Positions 43,527-52,173 of a stretch of DNA of 64,000 nucleotides are shown here, one piece after another (position 1 is the first letter of the stretch; every line of letters starts with the position of its first letter). The DNA is from Palsa-504 sp963819785. Its GTDB lineage: Bacteria; Actinomycetota; Actinomycetes; Streptosporangiales; Streptosporangiaceae. Location of the stretch: NCBI GenBank assembly GCA_963819785.1, contig CAWFXW010000016.1, positions 372,001 to 436,000 of the forward strand, written 5' to 3'. Made by a program: the position numbers and the translations under genes. Under the pieces are notes generated by a model that was not told the DNA's origin, made no database searches, and saw nothing but the letters and a program-made list of their open reading frames with translations.

Positions 43527-44708
43527 ATGGAAAAGGTATTCGTCCTATCTGGTGTCCGGACCCCGATCGGCAAGTACGGCGGCGGCCTGGCCTCCGTCCC
43601 GCCCTGCGACCTGGCCGCCGCGGTGGTCCGCGAGGCGGTCAGCCGGGCGGGCGTGAGCGCCGACGACATCGGCCACATCGTGTTCGGCAACGTGCTGCAC
43701 ACCGAAACCCGCGACATGTACATATCCCGCGTGGCGGGCGTGAACGGCGGCCTGAACATCGGTACGCCCGCGCTGACCGTGAACCGGCTGTGCGGCAGCG
43801 GGATGCAGGCCATCGTGTCGGCCGCTCAGGCGATCATGCTCGGCGACTGCGAGGTCGCGGTGGCCGGCGGTGCCGAGTCGATGAGCCGCGCCCCGTACTG
43901 GCTGCCCGCCATGCGCTGGGGCCAGCGGATGGGCGAAGGCGTCGCGATCGACGCCGTGACCGGCGCGCTCAGCGACCCGTTCGACGGCTGCCACATGGGC
44001 GTGACCGCGGAGAACGTCGCGACCGACTACCACGTGTCCCGGGCGGACCAGGACGCGCTGGCCGCCGAGAGCCACCGCCGCGCCGCGGCCGCCACCGCCG
44101 CCGGGTACTTCAAGGAGCAGATCCTGCCGGTCGAGATCCCCGGCCGAAAGGGCCAGGTCACCGTCGTCGACACCGACGAGCACATCCGCCCGGAGGTCAG
44201 CCTGGCGGACATGGCCAAGCTGCGGCCCGCGTTCTCGAAGGACGGCACGGTCACCGCGGGCAACGCGTCCGGCCTCAACGACGCCGCCGCGGCCGTGGTG
44301 CTCGCCTCGGAATCGTTCATGAACAGCCACGGCTTGACCCCGCTCGGCAGGCTGGTCGGCTACGGTCACGCCGGCGTCGAGCCGCGGATCATGGGCATGG
44401 GCCCGGTGCCCGCGACGCGCAAGGTGCTCGATCGCACCGGTCTCAAGGTTGACGAGATCGACGTGTTCGAGGTGAACGAGGCTTTCGCCGCCCAGGCGCT
44501 GGCCGTGATCAGGGAACTGGGCCTGCCTGACGAGCGCACCAACCCGAACGGCAGCGGCATCTCCCTCGGCCACCCGGTCGGCGCCTCCGGGGCCATCCTG
44601 GTCGTCAAGTCGCTGTACGAGCTCAAGCGCACCGGCGGCAGGTACGCGCTCAACACGATGTGCATCGGCGGCGGGCAGGGCATCGCCACGATCTTCGAGC
44701 GGGTCTGA
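43527..44708 (+). CDS. acetyl-CoA acetyltransferase (thiolase)
   Basis: 393 residues. Thiolase signatures: active-site Cys in NRLCGSGMQAI (about residue 90), VAGGAESMSRAPY, NASGLNDAAAAVVLA, VNEAFAAQALAV, GHPVGASGAI and the second Cys in NTMCIGGGQG. Condenses two acetyl-CoA to acetoacetyl-CoA (PhaA role) or cleaves 3-ketoacyl-CoA. Lying head to head with phaC points to PHB synthesis. Start ATG 43527 follows GATGAGGAA. Confidence 0.93.
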   Translation: MEKVFVLSGVRTPIGKYGGGLASVPPCDLAAAVVREAVSRAGVSADDIGHIVFGNVLHTETRDMYISRVAGVNGGLNIGTPALTVNRLCGSGMQAIVSAAQAIMLGDCEVAVAGGAESMSRAPYWLPAMRWGQRMGEGVAIDAVTGALSDPFDGCHMGVTAENVATDYHVSRADQDALAAESHRRAAAATAAGYFKEQILPVEIPGRKGQVTVVDTDEHIRPEVSLADMAKLRPAFSKDGTVTAGNASGLNDAAAAVVLASESFMNSHGLTPLGRLVGYGHAGVEPRIMGMGPVPATRKVLDRTGLKVDEIDVFEVNEAFAAQALAVIRELGLPDERTNPNGSGISLGHPVGASGAILVVKSLYELKRTGGRYALNTMCIGGGQGIATIFERV

Positions 44709-44731
44709 GCCCGACCGCTTTATGCAGATCT

Positions 44732-44768
44732 GCGACCCCCATGGGCCGAAACGGCTCATGGGGGTCGC
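44732..44768. terminator. long stem-loop after the thiolase gene
   Basis: The 17-bp arms 44732-44748 and 44752-44768 pair fully except one G-T wobble, around an AAA loop (outer arms GCGACCCCCATG / CATGGGGGTCGC). It follows the thiolase stop by 24 bp. Confidence 0.8.
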
Positions 44769-44799
44769 TCTCGGCCGGACACATGTGTCCGGCCGAGAG
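44768..44799. terminator. perfect 32-bp palindrome between convergent genes
   Basis: The half-site CTCTCGGCCGGACACA is followed at once by its exact reverse complement. It abuts the previous stem-loop, so two hairpins stand side by side between the thiolase and the convergent ligase gene. Most likely a bidirectional terminator; a dyad binding site is the alternative. Confidence 0.75.
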
Positions 44800-44871
44800 G
44801 GTCGAGGGGGTCAAGGGGGTCACGGCCAGGCTCGACGGCCGCTGGGCGAGGACCGGCTATCCTTTCGCGCG

Positions 44872-46491
44872 CTAGCCCTGACCGGCCCGTTCCTTGTCGC
44901 GCAGCATGAATTTCTGGATCTTTCCCGTCGAGGTCTTCGGCAGCTCCACGATGATGTCGACTTCACGAGGCGCCTTGTAGCCGGCGATCTTGATACGCAC
45001 ATGCGCGATCAGCTCCTGCTGGGTCGCGCTGGTGCCGGCGCGCAGCACCACGAACGCCTTCGGCCGCTCGCCCCATTTCTCGTCGGGTACGCCGACCACC
45101 GCCGCCTCCAGAACGCACGGGTGACTCATCAGCGCCTGCTCAACTTCGACCGTGGAGATGTTCTCCCCGCCCGAGATCACGATGTCCTTGGCGCGGTCGC
45201 GCAGCTCGATGTACCCGTCGGGATGCCTGACCCCGAGATCGCCGCTGTGGAACCAGCCGCCACGGAACGCGGCGGCGGTGGCCTCCGGATCCAGGTAGTA
45301 GCCGGCCATGACGGTGTTGCCGCGCATGACGATCTCGCCCATCGTCTGGCCGTCGGCCGGGACGTCGGTCATCTCCTCGTCCACGACACGCACGCCCCCG
45401 GCGGTGACCATGCCGACCCCCTGGCGCGCTTGCAGCGCGGCGCGCTGCTCGACGGTCAGCCCGGCCCAGGGCGGCTGGAACTGGCACAGGGTGATCGGGC
45501 CGTAGGTCTCGGTCAGCCCGTACACGTGCACGACGGCGAACCCCATCCGCTCCATCTCCGCGATCGTCGTGGGGCTCGGCGGCGCGCCGGCGGTGGTGAT
45601 GAGAACCGGCCGGGTCAGCGGTCCGGCCGAGCTCGCGGTCAGGATGGAGCTCACGACGGTCGGCGCCGCGTTCAGGTGCGTGACGCCGTGCTGGCGCAGC
45701 TGCTGCCAGATCGCGTCGCCGCGCACGTCGCGCAGGCACACGTGCGTGCCGCCGATCGCGGTCACCGCCCACGGGGCGCACCAGCCGTTGCAGTGGAACA
45801 TCGGCAAGGTCCACAGATAGACGCTGTTCTCGTCATGCCGGGAGTGGACGATCTGCGCAAACGAGTTCAGGTAGGCGCCGCGGTGGGTGTAGATCACGCC
45901 CTTCGGCTGGCCCGTCGTGCCGGAGGTGTAGTTGATCGCGATAGGCTCCAGCTCGTCCGGGACCGCCCAGGGCAGCGGATCGCCCGCCTGCCCGGCCAGG
46001 AACTCCGAGTAGCTCACCACCTGGGATCCGCCGGGAATGGGCAGAGCCGGACCCGCGCCGGCGGGTCCCGCCTCGGCATCCGTGGCCACCACGATCTGAG
46101 CTGCCGTGCCCGCGCTATCCACAGCAGCCACGGCCACCGGCAGCAGGGCGGCATCGGCCACAAGCACCGTCGCCCCCGAGTGACGCAGGACATACGACAC
46201 TTCCTCGGCGGTGAGGCGGGTATTGATCGCCACGAGTACCCCGCCCGCCAGCGGCACCGCGAAATGGGCGACGAGCATCTCGGGCAGGTTCGGCATCAGG
46301 TACGCGACCCGGTCGCCGGGTCCGACGCCGCTGGCGCGAAGCGCACCGGCCACCCGCACTGTCTCCGCCGCGAAGTCGGAGTAGGTGAGGCGCCGGCTCC
46401 CGTAGATCACCGCGACCTTGCCCGGCCACACCCGAGCCGACCGTTCCAGGAACGACAGCGGGGTCAGCGGTACTTCAGAGACAGTGTCCAT
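44872..46491 (-). CDS. acyl-CoA synthetase (AMP-forming), AlkK-like
   Basis: 539 residues from ATG 46491, with GGGAGG 6 nt upstream. Adenylate-forming motifs: YTSGTTGQPKGV (P-loop), YGLTETYGP, GWFHSGDLGV, RAKDIVISGGENI and the C-terminal catalytic Lys in KTSTGKIQKF. Resembles medium-chain/AlkK-type fatty acyl-CoA ligases. It would activate free acids for the beta-oxidation and PHA genes of this block. A DevR/OsdR-like box lies 78 bp upstream. A paralogue is at 53236-54816. Confidence 0.9.
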   Translation of the reverse strand: MDTVSEVPLTPLSFLERSARVWPGKVAVIYGSRRLTYSDFAAETVRVAGALRASGVGPGDRVAYLMPNLPEMLVAHFAVPLAGGVLVAINTRLTAEEVSYVLRHSGATVLVADAALLPVAVAAVDSAGTAAQIVVATDAEAGPAGAGPALPIPGGSQVVSYSEFLAGQAGDPLPWAVPDELEPIAINYTSGTTGQPKGVIYTHRGAYLNSFAQIVHSRHDENSVYLWTLPMFHCNGWCAPWAVTAIGGTHVCLRDVRGDAIWQQLRQHGVTHLNAAPTVVSSILTASSAGPLTRPVLITTAGAPPSPTTIAEMERMGFAVVHVYGLTETYGPITLCQFQPPWAGLTVEQRAALQARQGVGMVTAGGVRVVDEEMTDVPADGQTMGEIVMRGNTVMAGYYLDPEATAAAFRGGWFHSGDLGVRHPDGYIELRDRAKDIVISGGENISTVEVEQALMSHPCVLEAAVVGVPDEKWGERPKAFVVLRAGTSATQQELIAHVRIKIAGYKAPREVDIIVELPKTSTGKIQKFMLRDKERAGQG

Positions 46492-46568
46492 ATCGGCCTC
46501 CCGGCACAAGTCACCCGTGGCGTTGCCCGGCCTGCTGTCACCTCAGCTCAGGACGGCTTCCCGCGGAA

Positions 46569-46582
46569 GGGCCAAAGGTCCC
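46569..46582. promoter_or_regulatory. DevR/OsdR-like box upstream of the acyl-CoA ligase
   Basis: GGGCCAAAGGTCCC (minus strand GGGACCTTTGGCCC), 78 bp upstream of the ligase ATG, at a promoter-proximal distance. The closest of the set to the GGGAC-N4-G(T/C)CCC pattern apart from the one before bcd. Confidence 0.5.
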
Positions 46583-47069
46583 GTTAGCCAGACCCCCGCT
46601 CCGCGCTTAGGGTGCCTAGTGTGGAGGCGCGGTCCGGCCCGCAATCCGGTGTCCTGCTGCCCGTCTTCGGGCCGCTGCGGGCGTCGGCCTACGTCAGCGC
46701 GTGCTCGATCCCGGTGCTGTTCGGGCTGGCGTTCGCGACCGGCGGCCCGGGCGCGGTGCCGATGAGAACAAAGATGCGGCGGCGCCGCGGCAAAGCCGGA
46801 CGCGGACGGGGGCACCGCGTGCTTAGCACACATCGCGCGGACGGGGGCACCGCGCGGCGCGGCACCGCCGCATAGCGTCACGATACAAGCTTGCCGAAAC
46901 ATGTACAAGTCGTGATCAGCGAGACACGGAGTTTGTTTCCGTCAAACTCGGTACCACCGGCACCCGAAACGCCCTGCATCTGGCGGGGTCCACGCGGTCG
47001 CTCAGGGTGCATCGACCAGGTGCCGGACCGGCCTAAGCTGAACACCGGGGAAGAGGGAGAATTTTCAAC
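46583..47069. other. intergenic region between acyl-CoA ligase and fumarase
   Basis: No gene I can support. An 18-bp direct repeat GCGGACGGGGGCACCGCG occurs at 46802 and 46837. A plus-strand frame at 46612-46875 has one hydrophobic stretch (SACSIPVLFGLAFATGG) that may be a relic of a membrane protein. The fumarase promoter should lie at 46870-47040, where GC drops. Confidence 0.4.
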
Positions 47070-48734
47070 GTGCCTGAATTTAGTTTCACCGAGTTGCTGC
47101 CGGCCGGGGCGGACGAGACCACGTACCGGCGGCTGAGCAGTGACGGCGTGACGAGCCACGTTTCGTTCGGCCGAAAATTCCTGGAGGTGGAGCCGCGGCT
47201 GCTCACCGAGCTCACCGGTGCGGCGATGCACGATATCGCCCACCTGCTGCGGCCCGCGCACCTGCGCCAGCTACGGTCCATCCTGGACGATCCGGAGGCG
47301 TCGCCGAACGACCGGTACGTGGCGCGGGACCTGCTCAAGAACGCGTGCATCGCGGCCGGCGGGGTGCTGCCCATGTGCCAGGACACCGGGACCGCGATCG
47401 TGATGGGCAAGCGCGGCCAGCACGTGCTCACCGACGGGCGGGACGAGGAGCACATCGCGCGCGGCGTCTACGACGCGTACACCACGCTCAACCTGCGATA
47501 TTCCCAGCTCGCGCCGCTGAGCATGTGGGATGAGAAGAACACCGGCAGCAACCTGCCGGCCCAGATCGAGATCTACGCCGCCGGCGGGGACGAGTACAAG
47601 TTCCTGTTCATGGCCAAGGGCGGCGGCTCGGCGAACAAGTCGTTCCTGTACCAGGAGACCAAGGCCGTGCTCAACCCGGCCCGGATGGCCTCGTTCCTTG
47701 AGGAGAAGATCCGGTCGCTCGGCACCGCGGCGTGCCCGCCGTACCACCTGGCGATCGTGGTGGGCGGCACGTCGGCCGAGTACGCGCTGAAGACGGCCAA
47801 GTACGCGTCGGCGAAGTACCTGGACACGCTGCCGGTCTCCGGGTCGCCGGCCGGGCACGGGTTCCGGGACGTCGGGCTCGAGCAGTCGGTGCTGGACATC
47901 ACCCGGAAGATCGGGATCGGGGCGCAGTTCGGCGGCAAGTACTTCTGCCACGATGTGCGGGTCATCCGGCTGCCGCGGCACGGGGCGTCGTGCCCGGTCG
48001 CGATCGCCGTGTCCTGTTCCGCGGACCGGCAGGCGCTGGGCAAGATCACCGCCGACGGGGTGTTCCTCGAGCAGCTCGAGACCGACCCGGCGCAGTACCT
48101 GCCCGACGACGTCTCCGCCGAGGACGGCGAGGTGGTGGCGATCGACCTGAACCGGCCGATGGCTTCCATCCGGGCGGAGCTGAGCAAGCTGCCGGTGCGG
48201 ACCCGGGTGGCGCTGACCGGGCCGCTGGTGGTGGCGCGCGACATCGCGCACGCCAAGATCGCCGAGCGGCTAGACGCGGGCGAGCCGATGCCGCCGTACC
48301 TGCGTGACCACCCGGTGTATTACGCCGGGCCGGCCAAGACGCCTGCCGGATACGCGTCCGGTTCCTTCGGGCCGACCACCGCGGGCCGGATGGATTCCTA
48401 CGTGGACCGGTTCCAGGCGGCGGGCGGGTCGCTGGTCATGCTGGCCAAGGGCAACCGGTCCGCGGCGGTGACCGCGGCGTGCCAGCGGCACGGCGGGTTC
48501 TACCTCGGCTCGATCGGCGGCGCGGCGGCGCGGCTGGCCCAGGACTGCATCACCCGGGTCGAGGTGCTCGAGTACCCCGAGCTCGGCATGGAGGCGGTGT
48601 GGCGGATCGAGGTGCGGGACTTCCCGGCGTTCGTCGTGGTGGACGACAAGGGCAATGATTTCTTTGCCGACCCGTCGGGACCAGTGCTCACGATCGGCGC
48701 GCACCCGCGAGCGAAGCCGGAAATAGGGCCCTGA
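47070..48734 (+). CDS. fum: fumarate hydratase, class I (Fe-S)
   Basis: 554 residues from GTG 47070 (GAGGGAG upstream). Contains VLPMCQDTGTAIVMGKRG with a cluster-ligand Cys, DEKNTGSNLPAQIEIY, FMAKGGGSANKSFLYQ, and the beta part with GPLVVARDIAHAKI and YYAGPAKTP. Class I fumarases hold an oxygen-sensitive 4Fe-4S cluster. In Streptomyces the gene lies near glpX; here the accessory block is inserted between them. Confidence 0.95.
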   Translation: MPEFSFTELLPAGADETTYRRLSSDGVTSHVSFGRKFLEVEPRLLTELTGAAMHDIAHLLRPAHLRQLRSILDDPEASPNDRYVARDLLKNACIAAGGVLPMCQDTGTAIVMGKRGQHVLTDGRDEEHIARGVYDAYTTLNLRYSQLAPLSMWDEKNTGSNLPAQIEIYAAGGDEYKFLFMAKGGGSANKSFLYQETKAVLNPARMASFLEEKIRSLGTAACPPYHLAIVVGGTSAEYALKTAKYASAKYLDTLPVSGSPAGHGFRDVGLEQSVLDITRKIGIGAQFGGKYFCHDVRVIRLPRHGASCPVAIAVSCSADRQALGKITADGVFLEQLETDPAQYLPDDVSAEDGEVVAIDLNRPMASIRAELSKLPVRTRVALTGPLVVARDIAHAKIAERLDAGEPMPPYLRDHPVYYAGPAKTPAGYASGSFGPTTAGRMDSYVDRFQAAGGSLVMLAKGNRSAAVTAACQRHGGFYLGSIGGAAARLAQDCITRVEVLEYPELGMEAVWRIEVRDFPAFVVVDDKGNDFFADPSGPVLTIGAHPRAKPEIGP

Positions 48735-48815
48735 CCGGCCACAATCTGGTGACACTTAATCAATGCTTAGCCGCCCCCCAGAGACCTTTCAGCGAACACC
48801 GTGTATGGTCCGCGT

Positions 48816-50903
48816 ATGCACCCTTTGGCGGACACCGGGCGGGTGATCGCCGGGCGCTACCGCCTGGAAGCCCCCATCGGGCGAGGCGCCATGGGGGTAG
48901 TGTGGCGTGCCCGCGACCAGTTGCTCGACCGTGACGTCGCGCTCAAGGAAGTCCAGATCGCCGAGACGCTCACCGACGAGGAGCGGGTCAACGCCTACCA
49001 GCGGACGCTGCGCGAGGCCAAGACCGCCGCCCGGCTCAACCACCCGGGTGTGGTCACCGTCTACGACGTGGCCGAGGACAGGGGCGCCCCGTGGATCGTC
49101 ATGCAGCTGGTCAGCGCGCAGTCGCTGGACCAGCTGCTGGCCGCCTCGGGCCCGCTGTCGCCGCGCCGGGCCGCCGAGGTCGGCCGGCAGCTGCTGTCCG
49201 CGCTGAGCGTGGCGCACGCCGCCGGGGTCATGCACCGCGACGTCAAGCCCAGCAACGTGCTGCTCGGCCAGGACGACCGGGCCGTGCTGACCGACTTCGG
49301 CATCGCCACCTTCCAGGGCGATCCCCGGCTGACCCAGACCGGGATGGTGATGGGCTCGCCGGGCTTCACCGCGCCCGAGCGCATCCGCGGCGAGGACGCG
49401 ACCCCGGCCTCGGACCTGTGGTCGCTGGGCGCGACCCTGTTCGCGGCGGTGGAAGGGCACGGGCCGTTCGAGAAGCGCGGCGGCGCGATCACCACCATGT
49501 CGGCCATCATCAACGAGGACGCGCCGCTGGCGCCGACCGCGGGTGCGCTCGGGCCGGTGATCGCGGCCCTGCTGCGCCGGGAGCCGTCCGACCGGCCGGA
49601 CGCGGCCACGGCCACCCGGATGATCACCGACGTGCTGCCGCTGCTGCCGGCCAGAGGGGGCGGCGACCAGGCTGGCTACGTGGCCACCGCGCTGTCTCCG
49701 CCGCATCCGGCCTCGGTTTCGCCTCCGGTTTGGCAAGCGCCCCCGCCCTCGGGCTCGCCTCCGGTTTGGCAAGCGCCCCCGCCCTCGGGCTCGCCGGGCT
49801 GGGCGGCCGCGGCGGACCTGCCCGGCTCGCTGGCGGCGTCCGACACGCAGGGGGCGTCGGGCGGCACCGGGACCGCGGCGACCACGCCGCAGCCGGTCCT
49901 GGGCGATGCGGGACGGTTCGAGCCGCCGGTGACCGAGTTCGACCGGCCGAAGAGCGGGTACGACCTGCCGCCGACCGAGTACCGGCCGCCCACCGAGTAC
50001 GACCGGCCCCGGGGGGCCGGGTCGGCGCCGCCGCCGGACTTCTCCTCGTGGTACGACCCGGCGCCCAGGTCGGGAGCGGCGCCCTCGGCGCAGCCCTGGC
50101 CGGGTGCGGCGGGGTCGGCCGGTGCGGGATCCGGCTCGGCGGGTGCGCCGGGGTCGGCGCCGTGGTCCGGTTCGCCGGGGCCGTCCAGGAGCCGGGCCGC
50201 TGCCGCGCCGCGCAGGCGCCGGACAGGATTGTGGCTCGCGCTGGTGCTGCTGGCGGTGCTGGGCGCGGGCGCGGGCGCCGCCACCATCGTGCTGCTGCGG
50301 CACAGCACGACCAGCACGCCGTCCGGGGGTTCGTCCTCGCCGGGCACGTCGACGGGCACGGGGACGCTCGCGCCGCCCGAGACGGCGCCCCAGATCGTCA
50401 ACGCGGTCAACGAGCCCAACCAGGGCCCGCTGCCGGCCGGGTGGACGACGGTGACCCGGCACGCCACCGGCACGCAGAAGGCCGGGTTCACCATCGCCGC
50501 GCCGTCCAACTGGACGCCAAGGACCAGCGGCTACCAGAACTACCTTTATGACCCGTCGGCCGACGCGAACATCCTGATCGACCTCACGCCGCACACCTAC
50601 CCGAACGACATGCTCAAGGAAGCGCAGTACATCAAGAGCCAGTCGGTGGCGCAGAACCGCTTCCCCGGCTATAAGCAGCAGGGCCTGCAGGCCGAGACCA
50701 TCCGCGGCGCGCCGGGAGCATGGTGGAAGTTCACCTGGCTGGACAAGGGCGTCAACCAGGAGGCCATCGACCTGCTCTTCGTCCTGCAGACCCCGGCGGG
50801 CGCGCAGTCCTACGCGCTGTACATGACCGCGCCGGAGAGCATGTGGAACCAGATGCGGCCGATCTTCGACGAGATGGTGGAGACGTTCGCGCCGCTCACG
50901 TGA
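48816..50903 (+). CDS. Ser/Thr protein kinase with outer sensor domain
   Basis: 695 residues from ATG 48816 (GTG 48801 also open). Kinase domain 12-275: GRGAMGVVW (P-loop), VALKEV (Lys), HRDVKPSNVLL, DFGIAT, GSPGFTAPE and DLWSLG. A long Pro/Gly/Ser-rich juxtamembrane part (about 280-470) holds a duplicated 12-residue block. One membrane helix (about 472-495) is followed by an outer domain (about 530-695) with no PASTA repeats. PknB-like architecture; the signal is unknown. The gene ends in a strong hairpin. Confidence 0.93.
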   Translation: MHPLADTGRVIAGRYRLEAPIGRGAMGVVWRARDQLLDRDVALKEVQIAETLTDEERVNAYQRTLREAKTAARLNHPGVVTVYDVAEDRGAPWIVMQLVSAQSLDQLLAASGPLSPRRAAEVGRQLLSALSVAHAAGVMHRDVKPSNVLLGQDDRAVLTDFGIATFQGDPRLTQTGMVMGSPGFTAPERIRGEDATPASDLWSLGATLFAAVEGHGPFEKRGGAITTMSAIINEDAPLAPTAGALGPVIAALLRREPSDRPDAATATRMITDVLPLLPARGGGDQAGYVATALSPPHPASVSPPVWQAPPPSGSPPVWQAPPPSGSPGWAAAADLPGSLAASDTQGASGGTGTAATTPQPVLGDAGRFEPPVTEFDRPKSGYDLPPTEYRPPTEYDRPRGAGSAPPPDFSSWYDPAPRSGAAPSAQPWPGAAGSAGAGSGSAGAPGSAPWSGSPGPSRSRAAAAPRRRRTGLWLALVLLAVLGAGAGAATIVLLRHSTTSTPSGGSSSPGTSTGTGTLAPPETAPQIVNAVNEPNQGPLPAGWTTVTRHATGTQKAGFTIAAPSNWTPRTSGYQNYLYDPSADANILIDLTPHTYPNDMLKEAQYIKSQSVAQNRFPGYKQQGLQAETIRGAPGAWWKFTWLDKGVNQEAIDLLFVLQTPAGAQSYALYMTAPESMWNQMRPIFDEMVETFAPLT
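49721..49792 (+). repeat. 36-bp tandem duplication in the kinase gene
   Basis: Two identical 36-bp units in frame encode SPPVWQAPPPSG twice in the disordered juxtamembrane region. Identity at the DNA level points to a recent duplication. Confidence 0.85.
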
Positions 50904-50923
50904 GGCTTGCTCACGTGAGCGGC
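50891..50923. terminator. terminator overlapping the kinase stop codon
   Basis: GCCGCTCACGTGAG (50891-50904) and CTCACGTGAGCGGC (50910-50923) are perfect 14-bp arms with a GCTTG loop. The kinase TGA (50901-50903) lies in the first arm. The next gene is convergent. Confidence 0.8.
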
Positions 50924-50976
50924 GCTGCGGCTCGCGGCTGAGGCTTGCCGCTGAGGTTTACCCCTGAGCCTTGCCG

Positions 50977-51789
50977 CTAGTACCAGCCGGTGCCCTGCTC
51001 GTGATCCCAGGCCGCACACGGGGAACCGTAGGTGCCCTTGATGTACTCCAGGCCCCACCTGATCTGCGTCGCCGCGTTGGTCTGCCAGTTCGGGCCGGCG
51101 CTGGCCATCCGCGAGCCGGGCAGCGCCTGCGGGATGCCGTAGGCACCCGAGCCGGCGTTGTAGGCGGTCACGCTCCAGCCGCTCTCGTGCGCCCACAGCG
51201 GGTCGAGGCAGGAGAACTGGCTGGACGACCAGCCGAACGAGGCGAGCATGGCCCGGGCGATCTGCTGCGGGGAGCCCGACGCCACGGACGCGGCCGCCGA
51301 CGGCGCAGGCTGCGCCGAGGCCGAGGCCGAGGCCGACGCCGAGGGTGGCGCGGTGGCGGTGTGCTGGGCTGACGGGGCCCTTTGCAGCTGGCGGGCGGCC
51401 AGTTTCCTGGCGGCCTGCGCCCGGGCGGCCTGCCAGTGGGCGGCGGATAGTTCGGCCGCCACGTCGCGGACCTTCCAGGTCTGCAAGGCCTGGTCCGCGG
51501 TGCTCTGGTCGAAGGCCTGCATCTGGGAGGCGCCCGGCTGGAGGTGCTGACCGGTGACGGTCAGCAGCGGGCCGGCGTCAGCCTCATGCGTGCGGCCCGC
51601 GGCGGGTCCTCCTAGCTGTCCCGGCCCGCCCGGCCCGCCCGGCCCGCCCGGCCAGGTGGCCGCGGCCGCCGTCGCGGCGGTGGCAACGGTGAACGCGCCG
51701 GCCGCGATCAGGGCGACGGCCCTGGATCGCCCGCCCATAGAGCGCCCGCCCATAGATCGGCTGAATTGAATTTTCCGGTGCCGTGACAA
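50977..51789 (-). CDS. secreted transglycosylase-like protein
   Basis: 270 residues from TTG 51789 (L-S-R-H-R), preceded by AAAGG at 5 nt. Signal peptide (about 20-45, ALIAAGAFTVATAATAAAA), then a Gly/Pro-rich stretch, an Ala-rich helical part and a Ser/Ala linker (SASASASAQPAPSA). The C-terminal 85 residues hold WAHESGWSVTAYNAGSGAYG, IPQALPGSRMASAGPNWQTN and QIRWGLEYIKGTYGSPCAAW: a lysozyme-like fold with catalytic Glu in H-E-S-G-W. Acts on peptidoglycan, probably in growth or resuscitation. Paralogous to the gene at 52174-52860. Confidence 0.85.
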   Translation of the reverse strand: MSRHRKIQFSRSMGGRSMGGRSRAVALIAAGAFTVATAATAAAATWPGGPGGPGGPGQLGGPAAGRTHEADAGPLLTVTGQHLQPGASQMQAFDQSTADQALQTWKVRDVAAELSAAHWQAARAQAARKLAARQLQRAPSAQHTATAPPSASASASASAQPAPSAAASVASGSPQQIARAMLASFGWSSSQFSCLDPLWAHESGWSVTAYNAGSGAYGIPQALPGSRMASAGPNWQTNAATQIRWGLEYIKGTYGSPCAAWDHEQGTGWY

Positions 51790-52173
51790 GGGGACCTTTC
51801 GATGGTTCGCGAGTCACGCGATCTGCTTCACCCTTGATCGCAACTGCCATGGCAACGGCGGCAGGCATCTGCTCGTGCGAGGTGGCGCGGGTCAGGGCGC
51901 CGGGCTGACTCGAGGCAGCCATCACACAGGCGGGGTGCTGTCAGCTACCAACCATGCCCGACGGGAAATGAAAACGCTGACAAATGTTGGTGTGATGTAG
52001 ATCACCACCGCTGGAGAACGAACCGCTGAGGGCCCGAAATCGCCTTGTTTACCTATGCGTTTTGCGGTAAGCGAACGCAGGAGCGACATACCAGTGATGA
52101 AACTCACACCGATGCCAAAACTACGCATCAGGGGTGATAAAGGGCCTGACCTTGGGTAAGAAAGACATTGCGA
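51790..52173. other. long leader and promoter region of the first transglycosylase
   Basis: 384 bp without a gene. It contains the CRP-like site at 51991-52006. About 200 nt remain between that site and the TTG start, including ATGGTT (51950-51955 on the minus strand) able to pair with AACCAT (51801-51806). No known riboswitch could be matched. Confidence 0.4.
51991..52006. promoter_or_regulatory. CRP/GlxR-type site upstream of the first transglycosylase
   Basis: TGTGATGTAGATCACC fits TGTGA-N6-TCACA with one mismatch in the last base. About 200 bp upstream of the start at 51789. In M. tuberculosis CRP controls rpfA through such a site. Confidence 0.5.

Noticed and set aside
46612..46875. Small membrane protein gene
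   Set aside because: Only one hydrophobic stretch, then Arg/Gly-rich nonsense; no good ribosome site or recognised family.
51790..51805. Another GGGACCTTTCG match to the DevR-like motif
   Set aside because: It overlaps the ribosome binding site of the transglycosylase gene (AAAGGTCC on the other strand), so the match is better explained by that.
51790..51990. c-di-AMP (ydaO) riboswitch in the leader of the transglycosylase gene
   Set aside because: Such genes often carry it and a closing stem (ATGGTT/AACCAT) exists, but the conserved core blocks are not present in order on the minus strand.
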